Positions 1-7,552 of a stretch of DNA of 39,358 nucleotides are shown here, one piece after another (positions within the stretch are counted from its first letter, which is position 1; every line of letters begins with the position of its first letter). The notes below the pieces were generated by a model, which was not told where the DNA came from, did not search any database, and saw nothing but the letters and a program-made list of their open reading frames with translations. The DNA is from an uncultured Saprospiraceae bacterium. GTDB lineage: Bacteria > Bacteroidota > Bacteroidia > Chitinophagales > Saprospiraceae. The stretch spans positions 1-39,358 of the forward strand of contig CALEYL010000056.1 of NCBI GenBank assembly GCA_937926205.1. The letters run 5' to 3'. The position numbers and the translations under genes are program-made.

Positions 1-441
1 TGACAATGTGACAATAAGTTTCTTTCTACAATACTAAAGGTCATCCGTGTTCCAATGAATGCATTTTGGGAAACACGGATGACGCAGATTACACAGAAAA
101 CACGGAAAGAGACGCTGTGTTCCACAGCGTTCCAGACAGATGTGGGCGGAGCCACTGCGCGAGCGATTGTGTTTTGAAACAGAGGGTGTTTTGTTGCTTA
201 AAATCCGGGCTGGAGCCCTAAAAATAGAACACGCGGGGCGGAGCTTCGACTTCGCTCAGTTACCGCCGCCGCGCGAGCGGAGTTGTCTGGCTTGGCGGAC
301 TTGGCGTATCCTTGGCGCCCTTAGCGGGCACAGCTGAAAAACAAGTTTACAATGGGTATTGAATCGTTTTCCAATAAAAAAGTGCTGTTGGGAGTAAATT
401 TTGCCCATTTGCCCATTTGCATCTTGCCTATTGAGACGCCC
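1..441. other. Intergenic region with two inverted repeats
   Basis: No convincing gene is seen here. Two perfect dyads are visible. The first has 12-bp arms at 40-51 and 72-83 (GTCATCCGTGTT / AACACGGATGAC) with a 20-nt loop. The second has 8-bp arms at 112-119 and 123-130 (ACGCTGTG / CACAGCGT) with a 3-nt loop. The short plus-strand reading frame at 140-337 has an arginine-rich, low-complexity translation with no family signature and is treated as chance. The region lies downstream of the NAD-kinase-like gene, so the dyads could serve in its 3' end or be dispersed intergenic repeats. Confidence 0.5.
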
Positions 442-1380
442 TCACGCTCCCGATGCCATTCCATTCGATACCAATACGGCGGTTTCTTTTGCAATGCCGA
501 TTGTCGCGACGGCGCCGCTGTTAAATTTCAGAAAATCGGATTCGATGCCGTCGCTGAATATGACGCCGTTGGCCGGCATGAGCGATTCAAGCGTCAGCGT
601 GCTTCGGTTGCGGATGATGCCTGCCGTGATGCCGGTTTGGGTGCGCATGCTTTGGAAAGGCTCGCGCACAGCGAAGAGCAGTTCGTCGTCGCGGAATTTG
701 GGTTGCTTGCGCTGGAGTTGTTTTTCAAACATGCCTGCAACCCCGTAAGCCATGTTGAAAACCGAGCTGAGCCAGCCGGTAGAACCAGCAGGGGTGGAGA
801 CGATCAGCCCGCTGGAAGAGTGTTCCTCCACGGCGTTGTTGAAACTGATTTTGTAGCGCGCCGACACGTGCGTGGCAGCGCCGATGAACAAATCATTAAA
901 GGCCAAAAGGCGCTGTCCGTCGTTCAGCCGGGCCTCTGCAAAGCGCATGGTGCGGGAAGGAAAGCGGTTGGAAAGCACGGCTTCTACCCCACCGATGAAA
1001 TTGGAAACGTCGAATGGCAGCAACACGCCATCGTAGCGCTGTTTGTCGGGGTTGACGGCAATCATCGGCACACCCCGGGCGTATTTTGCGGTATTCGCCA
1101 CCAGCCCGTCCTGGCCGATGACCACAATGAGGTTCTTTTCGCTAAAAATGAAGGACGGCATGTAGACCCTTTCGAGCAATTTGTGCTTCATCACTTTTGA
1201 CAACTGCGCCTGGAGTGCATTGAGGGATTCGTGAAAAGTGTCGTGTTCCAGCACGTAGTCTTCAAAATTTCCGCCCATCCGTTCAATGTAGAAACGGGCC
1301 TGCGCTTTGGTATTGAATCGTTCGATGAGGGACTCTAAGCGCGTTTTGTTTTTGACGATGATGGCGTATTCGGCACTCAT
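442..1380 (-). CDS. NAD kinase-like protein (divergent)
   Basis: This 312-residue protein has the landmarks of the NAD kinase/diacylglycerol kinase fold. GQDGLV at 89-94 sits where NAD kinases carry GGDGT. FNDLFIG at 161-167 corresponds to the NE/ND motif that contacts NAD. STPAGSTGW at 195-203 corresponds to TPTGSTAY, and FSDG at 275-278 to the late DG motif. NAD kinases phosphorylate NAD to NADP in the cytoplasm. The second glycine of GGDG is glutamine here and the flanking sequence is divergent, so activity or substrate may differ. The start lies 5 nt after the stop of the SPFH gene, so the two are probably co-transcribed. This is probably not the only NAD kinase of the organism, so no symbol is given. 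Confidence 0.75.
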   Translation of the reverse strand: MSAEYAIIVKNKTRLESLIERFNTKAQARFYIERMGGNFEDYVLEHDTFHESLNALQAQLSKVMKHKLLERVYMPSFIFSEKNLIVVIGQDGLVANTAKYARGVPMIAVNPDKQRYDGVLLPFDVSNFIGGVEAVLSNRFPSRTMRFAEARLNDGQRLLAFNDLFIGAATHVSARYKISFNNAVEEHSSSGLIVSTPAGSTGWLSSVFNMAYGVAGMFEKQLQRKQPKFRDDELLFAVREPFQSMRTQTGITAGIIRNRSTLTLESLMPANGVIFSDGIESDFLKFNSGAVATIGIAKETAVLVSNGMASGA

Positions 1381-1385
1381 ATCGA

Positions 1386-2399
1386 TTAGTCGTCGTTGTC
1401 GTTCAGCAGCGAATCCAGTAAATCCGGGCTGATATTGAGGTTGCCAATCTTGTTTGCATTTTCAGCCAACTCGCGGAATGCCAGCGAGATGTTGAATTTC
1501 GGATCGGGGTTGTTACTCAGCGCCGTCAACATTTTCCAGTCCATATCTTTGTAGGGCTTCAGCGTAGTTTCCAGAATATAGCCGCGGCTGTCGGCTTCCT
1601 TGCGGTCGTTGGCCGTTTTTTGTTCGATGAGCACCTTGCGCTGGTTTTCCAGTGCGATGTCGGCCGCCAGCTTCATTTCCTGGAGTTTGCGGTCGTTTTC
1701 CGCTTTTTGCACCTCCGACTCCATTTTCTTTTCGGCAATCTGCTTCTGTTTTTCCTCTACAGCAATTTCGGTATTCAGCTCCGTTTCCCGGATTTTCCGC
1801 TCCTGTTCCACCGCAAAATTCCGACGATCGTAAATGGCCAGATCGGCTTCCTGCTGTAGTTTTTCCCGCGTTTCGGTTTCCAATGCCCGGGTCATTTCCG
1901 GCGTTGCCGCAATGGCTAAAATGTTGGCGCCCAGAATTTCAATCCCCAGCATGCCAATTGCCTGCGAAGCTTTCAGGCCCACCTGAATTTTATCTTCGAT
2001 GGCTTTCGCCGAACGGATGGCGTCCTTCAGTTTGATTTCGTGGATGTAGGAAGAAGTGGCCGTTTGCGCTTCATTGATGATGCGCTGGTTGAGCTTTTCG
2101 ATGTCGTTCTTTTTGTACTGGCCATTGTCGTTGACGGTAAAATCGAGGGTATCCGCCAGGGTTTTGGGGTTGCTGATTTTGTAGCTGATCTGCCCCTGAA
2201 TGGTGACGGTCTGGTAGTCGTGGGTAGACTCGCTGAAGATGAACGGCAGGTCGTTGCTGCCCAACGGAATGGCGACAATCGAACTGGTGGGTGCAAAATA
2301 AAAGAAGGAAAGTCCGCGCCCTTCCCGGGCAATTTTCCCGTTTTTATAGTGCAACACATAGGTCATGGAGTCGAATTTGATTTGTTTGATGCCAAACAT
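1386..2399 (-). CDS. SPFH/band-7 domain protein
   Basis: The protein is 337 residues from the chosen start. It has an N-terminal SPFH/band-7-like beta-rich domain (about residues 1-180). A long charged helical segment of about 90 residues follows, rich in E, K, Q and A, which should form a coiled coil, and then an acidic C-terminus. No membrane segment or signal peptide is seen, so it would be a soluble or peripherally attached scaffold. SPFH proteins oligomerise and organise membrane microdomains. The reading frame stays open upstream to 2651 only because a 51-bp (17-codon) tandem repeat lies in frame there. The ATG at 2399 (MFGIKQIKF) gives a sensible N-terminus and was chosen. The next gene, NAD-kinase-like, begins 5 nt after the stop, suggesting an operon. 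Confidence 0.75.
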   Translation of the reverse strand: MFGIKQIKFDSMTYVLHYKNGKIAREGRGLSFFYFAPTSSIVAIPLGSNDLPFIFSESTHDYQTVTIQGQISYKISNPKTLADTLDFTVNDNGQYKKNDIEKLNQRIINEAQTATSSYIHEIKLKDAIRSAKAIEDKIQVGLKASQAIGMLGIEILGANILAIAATPEMTRALETETREKLQQEADLAIYDRRNFAVEQERKIRETELNTEIAVEEKQKQIAEKKMESEVQKAENDRKLQEMKLAADIALENQRKVLIEQKTANDRKEADSRGYILETTLKPYKDMDWKMLTALSNNPDPKFNISLAFRELAENANKIGNLNISPDLLDSLLNDNDD

Positions 2400-2432
2400 G
2401 GGCTTTGTTTTTTTGATGACTGTTTTGATTCG

Positions 2433-2569
2433 ATTAAAGGTAACACCTTTTGGAAAGATGTCACCCTGGGCAGCCGCTCTCCCATTAAAGGTAACACCTC
2501 TTGGAAAGGTGTCACCCTGGACAGCCGTTCTCCGATTAAAGGTAACACCTTTTTGGAAAAGTGTCACCT
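2433..2569. repeat. 51-bp tandem repeat with internal dyads
   Basis: Three copies of ATTAAAGGTAACACC start at 2433, 2484 and 2535, a period of exactly 51 bp, and the last copy is incomplete. Each unit contains a dyad of the type AGGTAACAC ... GTGTCACCT with the centre TTTTGGAAA; in the third copy the arms are 2540-2548 and 2561-2569. The array sits between the DinB gene and the start of the SPFH gene, so in the SPFH transcript it would form up to three hairpins in the leader, or mark the end of the DinB transcript. Confidence 0.8.
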
Positions 2570-2647
2570 GGGGTAGTCGGCTGAGTTCGATCACGCAAAT
2601 TAACAAATCTGCGCGCTTTATCCATGCCAGGCACCCATCTTCGGGCA

Positions 2648-3100
2648 TCAAATTTTCAGGTCTCCGAATTGCTTCAGGTGGTGTTCCATATGCGCCACAT
2701 AATCGGTCATCAAAAACGCCAGGTTTTCAGTCTGCCCGTCTTCAACAACCAGAGCAAAAGCAAGGGTTTCCGGGGTTTGGAGCTGCATTAAATGTTTGAT
2801 CCTCCGATTCAGTCCCAACCAGCACTGGATCAGTTCCTGAAGGTCTGCGTGCTGGTAGTCGTTGGCGGCCACAAGCTCATCCTGCCGGTATTTCCGAACC
2901 ACATAAGGTTTTGCTTCAAACTGAATTTCCGTAAACCGCTGCAGGTTGTTGATGGCCGAATCGATCAAATGGCCGAGAATTTCCTTTTTAGACCATTTTG
3001 AAGGAGCAGGCTTATGTTCCAGTTCGGCCAGGGATTTTGCGTTCAGGTATTGAACGGTAGCCTGAAGCAGTGTTTCTAATTTTTGAATAGTCGGTGTCAT
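2648..3100 (-). CDS. DinB family protein
   Basis: The protein has 150 residues, a usual length for a DinB/YfiT-like four-helix-bundle protein. The three histidines expected to bind the divalent metal are visible: H44 in ILGHLIDSA, and H137 and H141 in the C-terminal AHMEHH segment. The first helix ends with KWSKKEILGHL, the typical 'W..keilgHl.d' block. These proteins include bacillithiol or mycothiol-dependent transferases and damage-inducible proteins, but the substrate cannot be read from the sequence. The gene is co-directional with the lipoprotein gene 81 nt upstream and the SPFH gene downstream. Confidence 0.85.
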   Translation of the reverse strand: MTPTIQKLETLLQATVQYLNAKSLAELEHKPAPSKWSKKEILGHLIDSAINNLQRFTEIQFEAKPYVVRKYRQDELVAANDYQHADLQELIQCWLGLNRRIKHLMQLQTPETLAFALVVEDGQTENLAFLMTDYVAHMEHHLKQFGDLKI

Positions 3101-3181
3101 GAGTTGAGGATTTGAATAGTTGAGTATTCGAGGATTTGAGGTTTAGGAACAAGTTTAGGTTTTCAAAAAAACTCCTTCCAC

Positions 3182-4216
3182 CTATTTGAACGCTTTAACA
3201 ATTGAGTCAATAAACTGGCTGTCAAACCGTTCCAACAGCTCCGGGTCCAGGTGGTAAAATGCCACAACTCTTTGCTCAGTCTTCGGCAAATACCGATTCA
3301 ACAGTTGCGCCGCAGCCATCAGCTCTTTCGCTTCTACGCTTTCGATGCGAATTTCATCTTCCGCATAAAGATAATACCCCTCCACATAACCGCTGCGCAC
3401 GACTTCAAAGCGATTTGGGCCTGTGGCTTTCAGGCGTTGATCCCCGGCGAGATCGGCCGCACTCAGGTTGTTGATGAGCCGGATCATCTTCCCTTCGCGG
3501 AATAACACGCCCCAGGAAAACAAGGGCAATGCCACATCAAGGGGTAGCGGGTAAGCGTCAGTGTTCCTATCGAGGTATTGTTTGGCAATGTCGAGGTTAA
3601 GGATGGAATTCTGCTCCTCCCCTGCTTCCACGTCGCCCATGTTGTAGAACATAAGCATGCCCCGGTCAACAGGCGGCACACCGGTTTTTGCAGGGTATTT
3701 AACCTGATGAAGGCGGATGGTAGCCGATAACTGTACCCTGGTTCCGAAGCAACTGCGCATGGATTTGAGCAGTTGAAAATAGGGCGTTCGTGTTTGTTGC
3801 GACCAGTCGCAATCCAACTGAACTTCCTCAAAAGGCTTTTTGGCCAGGGCGATAATTTTGTCGCAAATATTCGCCGCCAGCTGAGGGATTTCCGCAGCAG
3901 GCAAATTCAAAAAAGTACGGTTGGTGATGAAAATGCCGGGAACGAGGATTAAACTATCGGGTAGGGTTTCGGGCGCAAGCTCGATGAGTGCCTGTGGAAG
4001 GGCTTGTTGCGCGCTTTCGGACCAATCGACGTCGAAAAATTTGGCATAAAGTTTAGTGGCGCGCAGTTCATGAAGGTAAGTGCGCTCGGTTTCAGTGAGG
4101 GACAAGCGGGTACGCCAGTGGTAGAAGGCAGGTGAAATTTGTGTTTCCGGATGGGTGCAGCCGGAAAGAGAAAAAAAGGCAATTATCCATGCCTTAAAAT
4201 AGCTCCGATGTAACAT
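3182..4216 (-). CDS. Lipoprotein of unknown function
   Basis: The 344-residue protein begins with a short hydrophobic signal and a lipobox ending in SLSGC (Cys20), so it should be lipid-anchored in the envelope. The body contains VQLDCDWS followed by a helix and LSATIRLHQV, then a 'MLMFYNMGDV' strand. This alternating beta/alpha pattern resembles a TIM-barrel glycoside-hydrolase-like fold such as DUF3142-type proteins, but that is a resemblance only. The gene lies downstream of the sigma/anti-sigma pair with a 90-nt gap and may be part of that regulon. Confidence 0.6.
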   Translation of the reverse strand: MLHRSYFKAWIIAFFSLSGCTHPETQISPAFYHWRTRLSLTETERTYLHELRATKLYAKFFDVDWSESAQQALPQALIELAPETLPDSLILVPGIFITNRTFLNLPAAEIPQLAANICDKIIALAKKPFEEVQLDCDWSQQTRTPYFQLLKSMRSCFGTRVQLSATIRLHQVKYPAKTGVPPVDRGMLMFYNMGDVEAGEEQNSILNLDIAKQYLDRNTDAYPLPLDVALPLFSWGVLFREGKMIRLINNLSAADLAGDQRLKATGPNRFEVVRSGYVEGYYLYAEDEIRIESVEAKELMAAAQLLNRYLPKTEQRVVAFYHLDPELLERFDSQFIDSIVKAFK

Positions 4217-4306
4217 CAGCTGATTTCCGGAAGCATTTTCCCGGGATTTTGACGAGTTACAAAAATGTCCGGCATTCTTATGATTTTCAACATGGACCTT
4301 TCATTT

Positions 4307-5065
4307 TTACTCCATTCTTTCCAACAATTGCTTCGCCTTCGCCGCAAAAACCGGCTCTGCCCGTTCCGACAGATTTTTTAGAATAGCAACGGCTTCATCC
4401 GGATTCTTTTGTTTCAAAAACGCCAACGCGAGGTACCAGCTGGCCTCATCGAACAATGTGGGATCGTTGATGCTGACTGTTGTGAGTTCTTCAACTGCTT
4501 TTTCGGGATAGCCACTGTTGAGAACCGTAATCCCTGCGTACAATCTGGTTTGAAAATCATCGGGATGACGAGCAAGGTAGTTGTCAAAGTGTGGTGTGGC
4601 GGCAGCATAATCTCCGGTTTTATACCATTTCATTGCTGCAAGGTATTCCGGATCAGCGGCAGGGCTACCCAGTTCGCCTCGCAAGAGGATGGAAGCATCT
4701 GCATCCGGGGCGGTAAAAAAAGCGACATAGAGTCGGTCATAGCGCGTATGTTGCCAATAAACGATTGCTGCAATGGCCAATAGTAGCAGGACAATTGCTG
4801 CGGCGACATAATTAAATCTGGATTTTTGCATCAGTGTAACTTGTGGTGTGGTCCTGTTTGCAATTTGTTGTTGCAATAAGGCAAGGTCGGCACCCACGGT
4901 TTCATCCGGATTGGCAAGATAACTTTCCAGCGCAGCACGACACAATACGCAATCGAGCACGTGGCTTTCCACCCGAAAACGGGCAGCCTCATCCAGGCGG
5001 CCTTTCGCGTAGTTTTGAATCTCTTCCAGACTCAGGCACGTTGTATTTTCAAGGATTTCTTTCAT
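4307..5065 (-). CDS. Anti-sigma-factor-like zinc-finger/TPR membrane protein
   Basis: The 252-residue protein starts with a cytoplasmic zf-HC2-like segment (H35, C39, C42, in the HxxxCxxC arrangement typical of zinc-binding anti-sigma factors). One transmembrane helix (about 86-104) and a periplasmic region with TPR-like helical pairs (about 140-250) follow. Its ATG overlaps the TGA of the sigma-factor gene (ATGA, 4 nt), a strong sign of translational coupling. By analogy with ECF sigma/anti-sigma pairs it should hold the sigma factor at the membrane and release it on an envelope signal. The TPR sensor half and the ligand are inference. Confidence 0.7.
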   Translation of the reverse strand: MKEILENTTCLSLEEIQNYAKGRLDEAARFRVESHVLDCVLCRAALESYLANPDETVGADLALLQQQIANRTTPQVTLMQKSRFNYVAAAIVLLLLAIAAIVYWQHTRYDRLYVAFFTAPDADASILLRGELGSPAADPEYLAAMKWYKTGDYAAATPHFDNYLARHPDDFQTRLYAGITVLNSGYPEKAVEELTTVSINDPTLFDEASWYLALAFLKQKNPDEAVAILKNLSERAEPVFAAKAKQLLERME

Positions 5066-5643
5066 TTTGCAGCAATCAGGTTCAGGAGTTGTTTTTTGAG
5101 TTGTCGCTTGCCATTTTGCAGATAAGATTTGACTTCATTCAGGGCAAAACCCGTTTGCCCGCTCACTTGCTGGTAGCTCATTTTTTTATAAAAGAACAAA
5201 TTGAGGCAAAGGCGCTGGGCTTCGTCCAGTTTTGAAAGCGCCGCTTTGATCTCAGCATCCGTAATGGGTTGGTCTGTGGCGGCATATGCTTCATAATCTT
5301 CCTGAACGGCTTCCATTTCCAGTTCGGGAAGCGGTACATAGCGCCCTTTGTTTCTGAGGTAATTGAGGCATTCGCGTTCCACCACGACAGGCAGCCAATT
5401 GCGAAAAACGCGTATTTCGGTATCCGGTAAAATTTCGAGCAATTTGGAAAAGATGCGCATCACCATATCGCGGCTGTCTTCCCGTTCGATCAGGTATCGT
5501 TTGCAAATCAGAAAAACCTGCATCGTGTAACGCCCGAACAGCTCTGTAAAATACTGCTGGTCGTTTGTTTTACAATAAGCCGCTACCAGGCGTTCGTCGC
5601 TCCAGTCTTTCAATGCCTCCTGCCTGATTCCGCGAATGAACAT
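5062..5643 (-). CDS. ECF-type RNA polymerase sigma factor
   Basis: From the ATG at 5643 the product is 193 residues. Region 2 covers about residues 15-95, including the FTELFGRYTMQVFLICKRYL helix and the DSRDMVMRIFSKLLE segment. Region 4 (about 125-190) contains LDEAQRLCLNLFFYKKMSY followed by a helix-turn-helix. The length and the lack of region 3 fit the ECF group. The frame is open further upstream to 5793, but that part is low-complexity and lacks family features, so the internal start was chosen. The gene overlaps by 4 nt with the anti-sigma-like gene. Confidence 0.8.
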   Translation of the reverse strand: MFIRGIRQEALKDWSDERLVAAYCKTNDQQYFTELFGRYTMQVFLICKRYLIEREDSRDMVMRIFSKLLEILPDTEIRVFRNWLPVVVERECLNYLRNKGRYVPLPELEMEAVQEDYEAYAATDQPITDAEIKAALSKLDEAQRLCLNLFFYKKMSYQQVSGQTGFALNEVKSYLQNGKRQLKKQLLNLIAAK

Positions 5644-5775
5644 GGAAATGGATTTGAAATTTGATTTGCAAGGTAGGGAAAATGGGGGATTGAATTTGGG
5701 ATTTGGGGAATTGAAAATTTGAGAATGGGGCGCAAAAAATAGTCGAGCGCTTTCAGAATGTCTATTTTTTACCAC

Positions 5776-5804
5776 TTGCAGCATATGAAACACCCATAGT
5801 TTTG
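5776..5804 (+). promoter_or_regulatory. Bacteroidota-type promoter for the cupin-AraC pair
   Basis: A TTG at 5776-5778 is followed after 18 nt by TAGTTTTG at 5797-5804, an exact match to the Bacteroidota -7 box TAnnTTTG. The cupin ATG is 27 nt further on, giving a short leader. It lies in the 188-nt gap between the divergent sigma-factor and cupin genes. Confidence 0.55.
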
Positions 5805-5831
5805 TACAAACAAATCAAAACATTGTCAATT

Positions 5832-6461
5832 ATGGAAAGACGTGATTTTTTGCAAAATGCGGGTCTGTTTGCCGCTCTTGGCATACTGCCTAACCAGGTA
5901 TTAACCGCTCAATCCGGCGCATTCGCCGCAAATTTCCCCCCGGATCCGCTAAAACCGTTTTATTTACCCCCTTTACCCCCACTTTCGAATAAAAAAAGCA
6001 TGGATATTCGGGTTTGGGTGCGCTCGCAAATGACCGGAGGTGTATATTCGTGTGTCGAATGTGCCGTCGCGCCAAAAACCATGGGACCGCCACCACATTA
6101 TCACAAGGAATTGGACGAATTGATGTATGTTTTGGAAGGAACAGCGAGCGTTATGGTTGAAAATGAAGTTTTTGAGATAGCTGCCGGCGGCTGGCATTTT
6201 CGCCCCCGAAACCTAAAGCATACCTTTTGGAATGCATCCAAAAAGCCTTTACGGTTTGTGGACATGTATTTCAATCAGCCTTTCGAGGAATTTTTAGAGC
6301 GCATTTTTTTCGATTTAACCCCGGAAAAGGGCTATCCCCAAGGATCAGAACAGCTTAGGCGGGAGCATGAACTCTTAAATGAGCAGTTCGGACTTGTTTA
6401 TGCGCCGACGGCTTTCGAGGAAAGACAGGCAATTGCCTCAAAATATGGTTTGCGGTCTTAA
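5832..6461 (+). CDS. Tat-exported cupin-domain protein
   Basis: The 209-residue product starts with ERRDFLQNAGLFAALGIL, a twin-arginine (Tat) signal with RR at 3-4, which suggests export as a folded, metal-loaded protein. The cupin motif is clear: G85, H89, H91, E96, G103, then a second-motif histidine at H130. This is a single-domain cupin_2-type barrel that should bind one divalent metal through H89, H91, E96 and H130. The substrate is unknown. An ATG at 5832 was preferred over an upstream TTG because it gives the Tat motif at the very N-terminus. It is followed after 21 nt by an AraC regulator, so the pair is likely one transcription unit. Confidence 0.8.
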   Translation: MERRDFLQNAGLFAALGILPNQVLTAQSGAFAANFPPDPLKPFYLPPLPPLSNKKSMDIRVWVRSQMTGGVYSCVECAVAPKTMGPPPHYHKELDELMYVLEGTASVMVENEVFEIAAGGWHFRPRNLKHTFWNASKKPLRFVDMYFNQPFEEFLERIFFDLTPEKGYPQGSEQLRREHELLNEQFGLVYAPTAFEERQAIASKYGLRS

Positions 6462-6482
6462 TTTTCACCAGCACAGCATCCG

Positions 6483-7331
6483 ATGATGTTAAAAGATTTT
6501 TTACCGGCACCATCGCTTCGGGCATTTGTCCGCTGTTATCGAATTGTTCACATGCGGTTTGATCCCCAGGATCCTCCTCCGTTCAAACCCTATACGCCCC
6601 GTCCGGAACAGTGTTTGGCTTTTTATCCCCACGAGCGGGAGAAAGTGGATTTCACCGCCCATAATAAAAGTGTAAAAAACATCCCGGTTGCCTTGGTGGG
6701 ACAGGCGCTGTCAGTAACCAACAGGCACATTCACGGGCATTTTATGGTCGTTCAAATCTTGTTTCAACCGGGGGGCTTCTTCCGGTTGACGGGAGTTCCA
6801 AGTTTTGAAATTAATGATGCTTACCTTGAGGCGGAATGCGTATTTCCTAAAGAAGTGCATTTGGTTAATGAAGCATTTTTTCATGCAAGAAACTACGCTG
6901 AAATTGTACAAATAGCCAATGATTTCATAGAGCGAATGGTGCGCAAATCCGTAAAGGACAGCCATTCTGTTGATACAGTCTGCCAATGGATGCTGGAAAA
7001 CCCGACTGCTTCGCTGGATCTTCTGGCAAAAAAATCATTTTTGAGTCCGAAACAATTTGAGCGGAAATTTAAGGAACGTTCAGGGGTAAACCCAAAGCTC
7101 TTTGCGCGGCTCGTCCGTTTCGACCAGGCATTTCGGGAAAAGAACAGGAATCCCGGGCGGAGTTGGCAGCAAATTGCCCATGATTGTAATTACTACGATT
7201 ATCAGCACCTGGTACATGATTACAAAGATTTTACCGGGTTTAAACCCTCTGAATTCCATCAATTGGAGAGTCGTTCTCCCGAACGCCGGTTTGGACTTGC
7301 GGAGCATTATTATGAAACGCAGGTGCCCTGA
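6483..7331 (+). CDS. AraC family transcriptional regulator
   Basis: This 282-residue protein has an N-terminal sensor-like half of the DUF6597 type common in Bacteroidota AraC regulators (conserved features LPAPSLRAFVRCYRIV and FQPGGFFRLTGVP). A C-terminal double helix-turn-helix lies at about 175-265 (SLDLLAKKSFLSPKQFERKF; WQQIAHDCNYYDYQHLVHDY; FTGFKPSEF). It probably binds DNA as a regulator of the cupin gene just upstream or of unlinked genes; the ligand is unknown. An alternative start one codon later (6486) is equally possible. The stop is only 3 nt from the DUF2851 remnant. Confidence 0.85.
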   Translation: MMLKDFLPAPSLRAFVRCYRIVHMRFDPQDPPPFKPYTPRPEQCLAFYPHEREKVDFTAHNKSVKNIPVALVGQALSVTNRHIHGHFMVVQILFQPGGFFRLTGVPSFEINDAYLEAECVFPKEVHLVNEAFFHARNYAEIVQIANDFIERMVRKSVKDSHSVDTVCQWMLENPTASLDLLAKKSFLSPKQFERKFKERSGVNPKLFARLVRFDQAFREKNRNPGRSWQQIAHDCNYYDYQHLVHDYKDFTGFKPSEFHQLESRSPERRFGLAEHYYETQVP

Positions 7332-7334
7332 AGC

Positions 7335-7472
7335 TCATCCCCTTACCACCTCAGCCCCCACCGCACACCGCAAGCACTGCCGCTTATCGCAATACTCATG
7401 CTTCAATTGCAGCAGCGCCTGGGTTTGCGCAGCAGAAACCGCTTCCATGCCCAGACTTTGCCAGTTTTGGAT
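7335..7472 (-). pseudogene. Duplicated 3' end of the DUF2851 gene
   Basis: These 138 bp align without gaps to 21761-21898, the last ~45 codons plus stop of the intact DUF2851 gene, with 5 mismatches by eye (about 96% identity). Orientation is the same, so the two copies are direct repeats 14,426 bp apart. Similarity begins exactly at the DUF2851 stop codon and ends abruptly at 7472, where no start or upstream coding sequence remains. The fragment sits 3 nt after the stop of the convergent AraC gene. It is a non-functional remnant or a recombination/attachment scar. Confidence 0.85.
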
Positions 7473-7552
7473 AACAAGAAAAGGTTTTTATCCAGATTAA
7501 GTCCATTTCTCTATTCTTTTTTATATTTACATTAGCAATAAACCAAGTGAGT

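Noticed and set aside
352..1200. Long plus-strand reading frame of 282 codons
   Set aside because: It lies antisense to the NAD-kinase-like gene, whose product has recognisable family motifs. The plus-strand translation has none.
2400..2651. 84-codon N-terminal extension of the SPFH protein
   Set aside because: It is made mainly of the 51-bp tandem repeat read in frame, and the SPFH domain starts cleanly at the ATG at 2399.
7102..7500. Plus-strand reading frame whose translation matches one at 21756-21983
   Set aside because: The match is the antisense of the duplicated DUF2851 3' end, not a shared protein.
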